Source: CBFCZU01 sp965602635
GTDB lineage: Bacteria; Planctomycetota; Phycisphaerae; SM23-33
Direction: 5' to 3'
Assembly: GCA_965602635.1 (NCBI GenBank)
Contig: CBFCZU010000097.1
Span: 1-14,612 of the forward strand
DNA: 14,612 nucleotides
A program made the translations under genes and the position numbers. Shown one piece after another: positions 7,347-13,010 of the stretch (position 1 is the stretch's first letter; each line of letters opens with the position of its first letter). The notes beneath the pieces are model-generated. The model was not told where the DNA came from. It did not search any database and worked only from the letters and a program-made list of their open reading frames with translations.

Positions 7347-8099
7347 ATGGCGAAGCCAAGGGCAATGGTTCTTCGGGCGGCGGGGACGAACTGCGACAAG
7401 GAGTCGCAGCACGCCCTGGAGCTGGCGGGCTTCTCGGCCGAGCGGGTCCACCTGTTCCGCGTGATGGAGCGGCCGGGGCTGCTGGACGAGGTGCAACTGC
7501 TGATGATCCCGGGGGGCTTCAGCTACGGCGACGACGTGGCGGCGGGGAAGATCTTCGCCAACCAGATCCTCCACCACCTGGCCGAGGCGCTGAACAAGTT
7601 CGTCGCTGACGGCAAGCTCATCCTGGGCGTGTGCAACGGCTTCCAGGTTCTGCTCAAGAGCGGCCTGCTGCCGTGGGGCCGCGCCGACGCCGCGGCGGCC
7701 AACCAGGACGCGACGCTGGCGTGGAACGACTGCGGCAGCTTCGTTGACCGCTGGGTGCCGCTTCGGGCGGAGGACAGCAAGTGTATCTTCCTGCCGCCGG
7801 GCGAGCGGCTGATGCTGCCCATCGCCCACGGTGAGGGCAAGTTCGTTACCCGCGACCAGGCCGCCCTCGAGAAGATCCGCTCCGGCGGGCAGGTGGCGGT
7901 GCGGTACGACGGCGACAACCCCAACGGCAGCATCGACGACATCGCCGGCATCTGCGACCCCACCGGGCGGATCTTCGCCCTCATGCCACACCCCGAGCGG
8001 TTCGTGGACGTCACCCAGCACCCCACCTGGACCCGTGGCGGCGTGGACCGCGCCGACGGGCTGATCGTCTTCCGGAGGGCGGCTGAGTATCTCGCGTAG
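7347..8099 (+). CDS. purQ: Phosphoribosylformylglycinamidine synthase, glutaminase subunit PurQ
   Basis: The 250-residue class I glutamine amidotransferase would supply ammonia to PurL. The catalytic triad is visible: nucleophile C96 in GVCNGFQ, and H215 and E217 in MPHPERF. Other family marks are AAGTNCDKE at residues 11-19, PGGFSYGDDV around 55-64, and IAHGEGKF. The ATG at 7347 follows AAAGG (7336-7340) by 6 bases. The length is slightly above the 225-235 residues usual for stand-alone PurQ. It lies 579 bases after purL because of the intervening GxxExxY unit; in related operons one expects the two close together. It probably remains on the purL transcript, unless the insert alters read-through. 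Confidence 0.95.
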   Translation: MAKPRAMVLRAAGTNCDKESQHALELAGFSAERVHLFRVMERPGLLDEVQLLMIPGGFSYGDDVAAGKIFANQILHHLAEALNKFVADGKLILGVCNGFQVLLKSGLLPWGRADAAAANQDATLAWNDCGSFVDRWVPLRAEDSKCIFLPPGERLMLPIAHGEGKFVTRDQAALEKIRSGGQVAVRYDGDNPNGSIDDIAGICDPTGRIFALMPHPERFVDVTQHPTWTRGGVDRADGLIVFRRAAEYLA

Positions 8100-8106
8100 G
8101 AATGTC

Positions 8107-8928
8107 ATGGGAAGCCCGCGGGGCACTGGTCGGGAAATGAGCGCCGTCGCGCTGGAAATCATCTTCCTTGGCACGGGCACCTCTCACGGCGTGCCCATGA
8201 TCGGCTGCGACTGCCCCGTCTGCCGCAGCGGCGACCCGCGCGACCGGCGGAACCGCTGCTCCCTGGCCGTCAGGGCCGGCGGGGGGGAGGTCATCCTCAT
8301 CGACACGCCCCCGGAGCTGCGCGTGGCGGCGGTGGCCTGGGGGCTGGGGCGAGTGGACGCCATCCTCTTCACCCACGCCCACGCCGACCACATTATGGGC
8401 CTCGACGACGTCCGGCGGTTCAACGACATTTCCGGGCGGACGATCCCCTGCTACGCCTCGGCCGGGACGCTAGGGCGGCTGCGGACGGTCTTCGGATACG
8501 CCGAGGTGCCCTTCGAGAGTGCCCCCACCAACCGCCCCAGCCTGCATTTCCAGCGGATCGACTCGACCCTGAGCATCTGCGGGCTGGAAATCATCCCCAT
8601 CCCGCTGCTGCACGGCAGCGAGCCGGTCCTGGGCTTCCGCATAGGCGATTTCGCCTACTGCACCGACTGCTCGGAGATCCCCCAGCCGTCCATGCGCCTG
8701 CTCGAAGGCCTGGAACTGCTTGTCCTGGACGCACTTAGACCCGAGCCGCACCCCACTCACTTCAGCCTTTCCCAGGCCCTGGAGGTGATCGCCCGCCTGG
8801 GCCCGCGCCGGGCCCTGCTGACCCACGTCACACACCGTCTTGGCCACGAACAGACCTGCCGATCCCTGCCCGAGGGGGTGACGGTTGCCCATGACGGGCT
8901 CAGGGCCGTGGTGGGGGAGGAGGACTAA
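8107..8928 (+). CDS. MBL-fold metallo-hydrolase, PhnP-like
   Basis: The 273-residue metallo-beta-lactamase-fold protein shows the core motif H90-x-H92-x-D94-H95 (THAHADH), then H169 in LLHGSEPVLGF, D187 in YCTDCSEIP, and a final His in LTHVTHRLGH. The N terminus reads LGTGTSHGVPMIGCDCPVC, whose C34-x-C36-x2-C39 cluster resembles the structural zinc site of PhnP, a phosphodiesterase of phosphonate metabolism. No other phosphonate gene is nearby, so a cyclic phosphodiesterase role is only a family-level guess. ATG 8107 follows AGGA (8098-8101) by 5 bases and starts 7 bases after the purQ stop, suggesting coupling. ATG 8137, which gives a start closer to the family norm, is the alternative. It is the last gene of the purine run. 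Confidence 0.85.
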   Translation: MGSPRGTGREMSAVALEIIFLGTGTSHGVPMIGCDCPVCRSGDPRDRRNRCSLAVRAGGGEVILIDTPPELRVAAVAWGLGRVDAILFTHAHADHIMGLDDVRRFNDISGRTIPCYASAGTLGRLRTVFGYAEVPFESAPTNRPSLHFQRIDSTLSICGLEIIPIPLLHGSEPVLGFRIGDFAYCTDCSEIPQPSMRLLEGLELLVLDALRPEPHPTHFSLSQALEVIARLGPRRALLTHVTHRLGHEQTCRSLPEGVTVAHDGLRAVVGEED

Positions 8929-9000
8929 TTTCCGCCCTCTAAGCCGCGAAAACCGAAGACATTAACTCGCGGTTCCCCTCCATATTCGCAGTTTTAGCGA

Positions 9001-9029
9001 TTGACGAAATCAGGCACTTGGCCTACAAT
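9001..9029 (+). promoter_or_regulatory. Near-consensus sigma-70 promoter
   Basis: TTGACG (9001-9006) and TACAAT (9024-9029) are exactly 17 bases apart, each one base off consensus. It faces the PEP-CTERM gene beginning at 9263. Transcription would start near 9036 and produce a leader of roughly 225 nt, long enough for RNA-level control. It is the best promoter in the window. Confidence 0.65.
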
Positions 9030-9094
9030 GGCGAGTGCTCGAAGTACGCATGCTCGACTGATTGCTCACTGCTCATTAGCGTCCGTTGAGGAAA

Positions 9095-9197
9095 GGCTCG
9101 ATTTTACGGATCCGGCATTCGTGGGATCCTTGTAGGGCCTCGGCTCAAAGCTTCTCGACGGCTCGTTTCCACGGATGGGCGAAGGCTCGCGACGGAT
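9095..9197 (+). repeat. Three iterated GGCTCG...ACGGAT motifs in the leader
   Basis: GGCTCG followed by ACGGAT occurs at 9095-9111 and 9160-9176 with 5-base spacers, and at 9184-9197 with a 2-base spacer. All are in the same orientation between the promoter and the PEP-CTERM start codon. They could be operator half-sites, RNA-binding sites or remnants of a short repeat; nothing in the sequence decides between these. Confidence 0.5.
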
Positions 9198-9262
9198 CGG
9201 ATAACGCTCAGCTAGCCTGAAGCATACAGGTTCGCCTTGTGAGAAAAGAGGAGGATGCTCAA

Positions 9263-10609
9263 GTGAAGAACTTTCAGCTCAAAGGGATCCCGTCTATCGT
9301 CATTGCCCTGATCCTGGCCTTGTCGGCCTGCGCTTACGGGGCAATCCTGCCCACGCCTGACGGGGGCAGGGCCCTCCGGCCCGAGACCGTGAAGACCTGG
9401 TACATCTATCAGGAAAATCCGGCCAACCCGGACGGCATTCTCAACCCTGGAGACGTGCTGATTGACACGTTCGAGAACTGGTGGACGCCGGTGTCGAGCC
9501 ACTCGCAGCACAACATCAGCCTCGACCACGGCGGCGGGCAGTTCTACCACCCCGACGACGACATAGGCTCGTCGCCGATGAGCGCGGCCTCGACGACGAA
9601 CCCGGCCGACAACCTCTGGCTGCCGAAAGAGAAGAACGCCGTTCACTTCTACATGACCTACGCCCAGTACGACAACCAGGACTGGGTGGGCGGTTATACT
9701 GACGGTCTGGGCGGCAACACGCTCGGCGTCGTCAGCGACCGGCACGCCTTCCGCAACGGCTACGCGCTGGGCTGGGTCACCCATGAGAAGGAGCCCAACA
9801 ACTCCAATCCGCAGACCCCAGCGGGCTTCGTGGAGATGGATATTTTCGTCCACCACGGGCGCGGGCTCGACGACAGCACCGTCGTGAACGTGCCGGGCTG
9901 GGGACTCAGCTTCTCCAACCCGCAGATATCCATGAGCAACGACATCTCCAGCCTGGCCAGGGACTACGTCGGCTCGACCGGCGGCTACCACCCGCCGCAG
10001 TTCGACGAGGGCACCCAGACCTACTCCTGGGGCGCCAACTCCCTGCGGATGACCGCCAACGGGCTGACCCCCGCAGACCTGGCGACCATCATCAACTCCA
10101 TGGAGGTTGGGGAGTACGACCCGACCGCATTGGGCAACCCCGAAGTGATCGTGGACAACCAGCACCCCAACGCCATTGCGGCCACGCTCACAGACCACAC
10201 GGGCATTGACCCCTACATGTACCTGGACTCTTACCTGGAGCGGTCGGCCTATCACGACGGCGCCACCGACGGCGGCGTCATCGCCGGGCTGGCCGGTCAG
10301 GAGGACTACGTCTTCGACCCCAACCAGGGCATCAACACCTGGGGCGATCAGCAGGTCATCCGGGTGGACTTCTCGCCCGATACCTTCGCCGCGGGTAACA
10401 TCACCAAGATCGTGATCTGGGACTTCTCGGATCAGCTCAACCCGGTCCCGATCGTGCTCGACCTGTACGACCCGGGCACCGGGCAGTTCCTGTATCCCGA
10501 GGGGCGGTTCTACATCGCCCTGGTGCATATGGTCCCCGAGCCGCTAAGCGCGACGCTGCTGGTTCTGGGCGGTATGGTGCTGGTGGTTCGTCGTCGGAAA
10601 CGACGGTAA
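9263..10609 (+). CDS. PEP-CTERM sorted surface protein of unknown function
   Basis: The 448-residue product has a signal peptide (MKNFQLK, then hydrophobic IPSIVIALILALSACAYG) and a canonical C-terminal PEP-CTERM tail. That tail consists of VPEP at residues 424-427, a hydrophobic stretch LSATLLVLGGMVLVV, and basic RRRKRR. Such proteins are exported, recognised by an EpsH/exosortase-type enzyme and displayed outside the cell. The mature part is rich in Asp, Asn, Gly, Gln and Tyr (for example HGGGQFYHPDDDIG), with no domain I can name; it looks like a beta-rich extracellular module. GTG 9263 is chosen over GTG 9239 because GAGGAGGA (9248-9255) lies 7 bases ahead and the signal peptide starts there. 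It is monocistronic: own promoter upstream, strong terminator downstream. Confidence 0.85.
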   Translation: MKNFQLKGIPSIVIALILALSACAYGAILPTPDGGRALRPETVKTWYIYQENPANPDGILNPGDVLIDTFENWWTPVSSHSQHNISLDHGGGQFYHPDDDIGSSPMSAASTTNPADNLWLPKEKNAVHFYMTYAQYDNQDWVGGYTDGLGGNTLGVVSDRHAFRNGYALGWVTHEKEPNNSNPQTPAGFVEMDIFVHHGRGLDDSTVVNVPGWGLSFSNPQISMSNDISSLARDYVGSTGGYHPPQFDEGTQTYSWGANSLRMTANGLTPADLATIINSMEVGEYDPTALGNPEVIVDNQHPNAIAATLTDHTGIDPYMYLDSYLERSAYHDGATDGGVIAGLAGQEDYVFDPNQGINTWGDQQVIRVDFSPDTFAAGNITKIVIWDFSDQLNPVPIVLDLYDPGTGQFLYPEGRFYIALVHMVPEPLSATLLVLGGMVLVVRRRKRR

Positions 10610-10654
10610 CTGACTGTTCTCTCCGGCCTCGCGGCCGGGGACGCAAGGTGAATC

Positions 10655-10699
10655 GCCGCCAGGTGGCCCGGCTCCTCCGGCCCCTGGCGGCACCTTTTT
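10655..10699 (+). terminator. Intrinsic terminator after the PEP-CTERM gene
   Basis: GCCGCCAGG (10655-10663) and CCTGGCGGC (10683-10691) form a perfect 9-bp outer stem. An inner GGCCCGG/CCGGCC stem with one bulge extends it, and TTTTT follows at 10695-10699. A smaller hairpin (CCGGCC/GGCCGG, 10623-10638) precedes it just past the stop codon. It should isolate the PEP-CTERM gene from the GH4 gene. Confidence 0.75.
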
Positions 10700-10738
10700 G
10701 CGCCGCCCGCGTCCGGGGCATGATTTCGCCCTTTGCTG

Positions 10739-10766
10739 TTGCTTGGCGCCCGCCCCCCGCTACACT
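10739..10766 (+). promoter_or_regulatory. Weak candidate promoter upstream of the GH4 gene
   Basis: TTGCTT (10739-10744) and TACACT (10761-10766) are 16 bases apart. The match is moderate (3 and 4 of 6), but the element sits between the terminator and the hairpin cluster. If used, the transcript would start near 10773 and carry all the hairpins in a leader of about 240 nt. Confidence 0.3.
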
Positions 10767-10778
10767 TGCCCGTTGGCC

Positions 10779-10809
10779 CGGATGTTGCACGACGGGCGTG
10801 CAACATCCG
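10779..10809. repeat. Perfect 13-bp hairpin
   Basis: CGGATGTTGCACG (10779-10791) and its exact reverse complement (10797-10809) flank a 5-base loop ACGGG. It is the first of four stem-loops packed into 180 bases before the GH4 start. Confidence 0.75.
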
Positions 10810-10827
10810 CCCTGCGGGCTTCGACGC

Positions 10828-10845
10828 GAGCGACTTACGTCGCTC
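10828..10845. repeat. 7-bp hairpin with TTAC loop
   Basis: GAGCGAC (10828-10834) and GTCGCTC (10839-10845) are perfectly complementary around TTAC. It is followed by a GAGCGAGGCGCGAAGCGCC stretch (10864-10882) that is itself partly self-complementary. Confidence 0.5.
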
Positions 10846-10890
10846 TTGCTCAGGGCCAGCCTTGAGCGAGGCGCGAAGCGCCGAGTCGAA

Positions 10891-10922
10891 ACCTTTGCGA
10901 GAGAACCGTCTCTCGCAAAGGT
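10891..10922. repeat. Perfect 14-bp hairpin abutting the GGAA repeat
   Basis: ACCTTTGCGAGAGA (10891-10904) and TCTCTCGCAAAGGT (10909-10922) pair perfectly around ACCG. The right arm is shared with the start of the GGAA-capped repeat: the bases TCGCAAAGGT are the same ten that open the window at 1-10. Copy 1 therefore probably also has this hairpin just outside the window. Confidence 0.75.
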
Positions 10923-10971
10923 GCTTATTGCAGGAACCCGGAAGGGCTCATGCAATAAGCAGGCTGGCTGC
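10913..10971 (+). repeat. GGAA-capped hairpin repeat, copy 2
   Basis: This is a direct repeat of 1-59 with 5 differences. The outer arms TGCTTATTGCA (10922-10932) and TGCAATAAGCA (10951-10961) are identical to copy 1. The differences fall in the inner stem (three) and in the 3' flank (two), and the ACCCGGAAGGG apex is unchanged. It ends 39 bases before the GH4 start codon, in the same orientation relative to the downstream gene as copy 1. Confidence 0.75.
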
Positions 10972-11010
10972 CTCGACGCGATAGAGACTTGCCGCGGAAG
11001 GAGAGTTCCG

Positions 11011-12435
11011 ATGCCCAAGATCACCATCATCGGAGGCGGGGCGCATGTGTTCCCGCTGGTGATGTCGCGCGACATCCTGGCCCGGGAGGCGCTGCGCGAC
11101 TCCACCATCTGCCTGTACGACATCCACGCCGGGCGCAACAACGTCAACGCCGCCGGCGTGCGGCGGATGATCAGGCAGGCCCGCCTGCCCGCCCGCTGCC
11201 AGGCCACCACCGACCGCAAGAAGGCCCTGGCCGGGGCCGACTTCTGCGTCTGCACCTTCCAGGTCGGCGGCATAGAGGCCTACGGGCATGACGTCAACAT
11301 CCCCCGCAAGTACGGCATCGACCAGTGCGTGGGCGACACCTTCGGGCCCGGCGGCATCTTCCGCGGCATGCGATCCATCCGCGCCCTGCGGCAGATCGCC
11401 CAAGACATGCACCGCCTCTGCCCCGACGCGCTCTTCCTCCAGTACGCCAACCCCATGGCCATCAACTCCTGGGCGATGAGCCTGCTGGGAATCGTCAACG
11501 CCGGGCTGTGCCACTCCGTCCAGGGCACCAGCCGGATGCTCGCCGCCGAGATGGGCTTGCCCCACGAGAGGTGCAGCTTCGTCTCGGCCGGGCTCAACCA
11601 CCAGGCGTGGTTCATCGAGTTCCGATGCGACGGCATCGACGTCATGCCACTGCTCCGCAAGACCATGCTCGAGCAGCACCTCGCCCGCGCCTCCCGCGGC
11701 CTCGCCAGCGACGAGCTGCACGCCGGCGGGAGGGAGCGCGTCCGCACCGAGATCATGCAGCTCACCGGATACTTCCAGACCGAAAGCTCCGCCCACGCCA
11801 GCGAGTACCTCGGCTACTTCCGCAAGGACCCGCAGATGGTGCTGGAGTACCAGCCGCGGCGGTGGGACTACTACCAACTTTGCTCGGCCCACGCCGACCC
11901 CAAGCGGCGGGTGGCCGACTTCCTCAAGGAGGTCAAGCGCAGCGGCATGACCGCCAGCGAGGAGTACGGCTCGGGGATCATCGACTCGGTGGTGACCGGG
12001 GATGTCCGGCTGGTGCACGCGTCGGTGCCCAACGACGGCATCATCACGAACCTGTCGTTCGACTGCTCCGTGGAGGTGCCGGTGTTCGTGGATCGCCACG
12101 GCCTCCGGCCTCAGATCATCGGCGAGCTGCCCCCGGCGTGTGCGGCCGTCAACCGCCTCGCCGTCAACCAGATCCAACTGGCCGTCGAGGCGGCGCTGAC
12201 CGGCGACCGCGACCTGCTTTACGCGGCCGTGGCCATGGACCCCCTGACGGCCGGGATGCTCACGCTGCCGCAGATCCGCAAGATGGTGGACGAGATGATC
12301 CGCGCCGAGCAGCGCTGGCTGCCGAGGTTCACCTCCCGGACGCTCATCACCGCCGGCGCCGCACAGATCGCCCGGAAACTGGCCACCACCAAGCGGAAGA
12401 AGGCACGCAAGCGCCCGCGCCGGGACCGGAAATGA
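11011..12435 (+). CDS. melA: GH4 alpha-galactosidase, MelA-like
   Basis: The 474-residue glycoside hydrolase family 4 enzyme belongs to a family that cleaves glycosides by an NAD+- and metal-dependent redox mechanism in the cytoplasm. The Rossmann start KITIIGGGAHVF, NPM (147-149), GLCHSVQGT (165-173, metal ligand C167) and GLNHQAW (194-200, metal ligand H197) are present. The CHSVQGT form and the overall match to E. coli MelA (YGIDQCVGDTFGPGGIFRGM, GYFQTESSAHASEY, VPNDGIITNL) favour alpha-galactosidase over other GH4 specificities. It is about 20 residues longer than E. coli MelA; the extra is mainly a basic C-terminal tail. ATG 11011 follows GGAAGGAG (10996-11003). The open frame extends up to 10648 but crosses the hairpin cluster. 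No transporter or regulator gene is adjacent. Confidence 0.9.
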   Translation: MPKITIIGGGAHVFPLVMSRDILAREALRDSTICLYDIHAGRNNVNAAGVRRMIRQARLPARCQATTDRKKALAGADFCVCTFQVGGIEAYGHDVNIPRKYGIDQCVGDTFGPGGIFRGMRSIRALRQIAQDMHRLCPDALFLQYANPMAINSWAMSLLGIVNAGLCHSVQGTSRMLAAEMGLPHERCSFVSAGLNHQAWFIEFRCDGIDVMPLLRKTMLEQHLARASRGLASDELHAGGRERVRTEIMQLTGYFQTESSAHASEYLGYFRKDPQMVLEYQPRRWDYYQLCSAHADPKRRVADFLKEVKRSGMTASEEYGSGIIDSVVTGDVRLVHASVPNDGIITNLSFDCSVEVPVFVDRHGLRPQIIGELPPACAAVNRLAVNQIQLAVEAALTGDRDLLYAAVAMDPLTAGMLTLPQIRKMVDEMIRAEQRWLPRFTSRTLITAGAAQIARKLATTKRKKARKRPRRDRK

Positions 12436-12502
12436 AGTCCCCGCCCCGCAATACCGTCAACACCATCATGCCCTGGCGGGGGGTGGGCCGCAACCGGAAA
12501 GC

Positions 12503-12574
12503 CGCAAAAGCACGAAGCACGAAACCCGAAATCCGAAACAAATCTCAAATCCCAAACGCCCAAATGACAGAAAC
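12503..12574. repeat. A-rich iterated intergenic element
   Basis: Units resembling CACGAA, CCGAAA and CCAAA are iterated (GCACGAAGCACGAAACCC, ATCCGAAACAAATC, CCCAAACGCCCAAATG). The block is far more A-rich than anything else in the window. From memory, similar GAAATCCGAAACAAA blocks occur in intergenic DNA of many environmental bacteria; that cannot be verified here. Confidence 0.5.
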
Positions 12575-12590
12575 GCCGCTCTGAGGAAGA

Positions 12591-12615
12591 CGTGGCCGCA
12601 AACGCCGCGGCCACG
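12591..12615. repeat. 9-bp hairpin downstream of GH4
   Basis: CGTGGCCGC (12591-12599) and GCGGCCACG (12607-12615) pair perfectly around AAACGCC. No T run follows on either strand, so termination is possible but not shown. Confidence 0.55.
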
Positions 12616-12628
12616 GCACCCCAGCTCT

Positions 12629-12659
12629 ATCTTCTCTGCTGCTCTGCGCCTCTGTGTCG
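12629..12659 (-). repeat. Degenerate CACAGAGG-family repeat
   Basis: Read on the - strand this is ACACAGAGGCGCAGAGCAGC followed by AGAGAAGA: the same iterated CACAGAGG/CGCAGAG pattern as the inverted repeats around the GxxExxY gene, but with no GxxExxY gene attached. It suggests the repeat is dispersed in this genome. Confidence 0.45.
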
Positions 12660-12662
12660 AAT

Positions 12663-12726
12663 CCTGCTGAGCTGTTTTGGCTCCCTCAAGCAGTCATCCC
12701 CTGGATCCCTGCTAAGCTGTTTTGGC
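12663..12726 (+). repeat. 19-bp direct repeat pair
   Basis: CCTGCTGAGCTGTTTTGGC (12663-12681) recurs as CCTGCTAAGCTGTTTTGGC (12708-12726), with one difference and 26 intervening bases. Function unknown. Confidence 0.6.
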
Positions 12727-12868
12727 AACACGTTTGCGCGCGCAGACGCTACCCCCCCCCTCCCGGCGAAATCGGGGGAAAATGAGATTTTCGGCGCCCG
12801 GCCCGGCCGGCGGCTCAGTTGCGCCGACGCCGTCGAAGCACCTGTGCTGAGCGCCGTCGAAGCAGCGT

Positions 12869-12967
12869 TCACCCTCCGTGGCCGCGCTTGCGGCAGAGGA
12901 GGGCCAGCGCCCCGAGGGCCAGCAAGGCCAGCGTGGCGGGCTTGTCCTGCTCTGCGAAGTAGCACCG
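12869..12967 (-). pseudogene. Orphan PEP-CTERM sorting tail (gene remnant)
   Basis: On the - strand an open stretch of 32 codons ends at TGA 12869-12871 and reads DKPATLALLALGALALL followed by CRKRGHGG. This is a PEP-CTERM tail: Pro-Ala-Thr, a 14-residue Leu/Ala hydrophobic segment and a basic end. The usual Glu of PEP is replaced by Lys (DKPAT where VPEPAT is expected). The frame is closed upstream by TAG 12968-12970, with no start codon or ribosome-binding site, and only 43 bases separate it from the stop of the LRR gene in the same orientation. It is probably the decayed end of a former PEP-CTERM gene, or a former C terminus of the LRR gene. Confidence 0.65.
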
Positions 12968-13010
12968 CTACGCAGCACGAGTTCTCCGAAGCGCCGCTTG
13001 TCAGGACCGA

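Larger units (their letters stand above)
8929..9262 (+). other. Intergenic region with promoter and long leader
   Basis: These 334 bases hold no convincing ORF. The first 70 bases may contain a weak 6-bp stem (CCGCGA/TCGCGG) with a 17-base loop and no clear T run. A near-consensus promoter follows at 9001-9029, then about 225 bases of probable untranslated leader with iterated GGCTCG...ACGGAT motifs. A GGATCC/GGATCC inverted pair lies at 9108-9113 and 9124-9129. The composition is less GC-rich than the genes around it. Confidence 0.6.
12436..12868. other. Gene-free repeat-rich stretch between convergent genes
   Basis: No intact gene is supported here. It holds, in order: an A-rich iterated block (12503-12574), a 9-bp hairpin (12591-12615), a CACAGAGG-family piece (12629-12659), an 18-of-19 direct repeat (12663-12681 and 12708-12726), a run of nine C at 12752-12760 followed by AAAATgagATTTT, and a repeated GCCGTCGAAGCA (12829-12840 and 12853-12864). 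An open frame over 12592-13281 encodes only low-complexity sequence. It looks like an accumulation zone for short intergenic repeats. Confidence 0.6.

Noticed and set aside
9239..9262. Upstream GTG 9239 as start of the PEP-CTERM gene
   Set aside because: It would put the ribosome-binding site GAGGAGGA inside the coding region; GTG 9263 has ideal spacing and begins the signal peptide.
10637..10648. GGGGACGCAAGG, resembling the GGGACGCAA part of c-di-GMP-I (GEMM) riboswitches
   Set aside because: The matching first half (CACGCA...GGCAAACC) and the tetraloop receptor arrangement are missing, and it lies just after a stop codon ahead of a terminator.
10648..11010. In-frame extension of the GH4 gene upstream of ATG 11011
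   Set aside because: It runs through the terminator and hairpin cluster. The Rossmann start and GGAAGGAG site fix the start at 11011.
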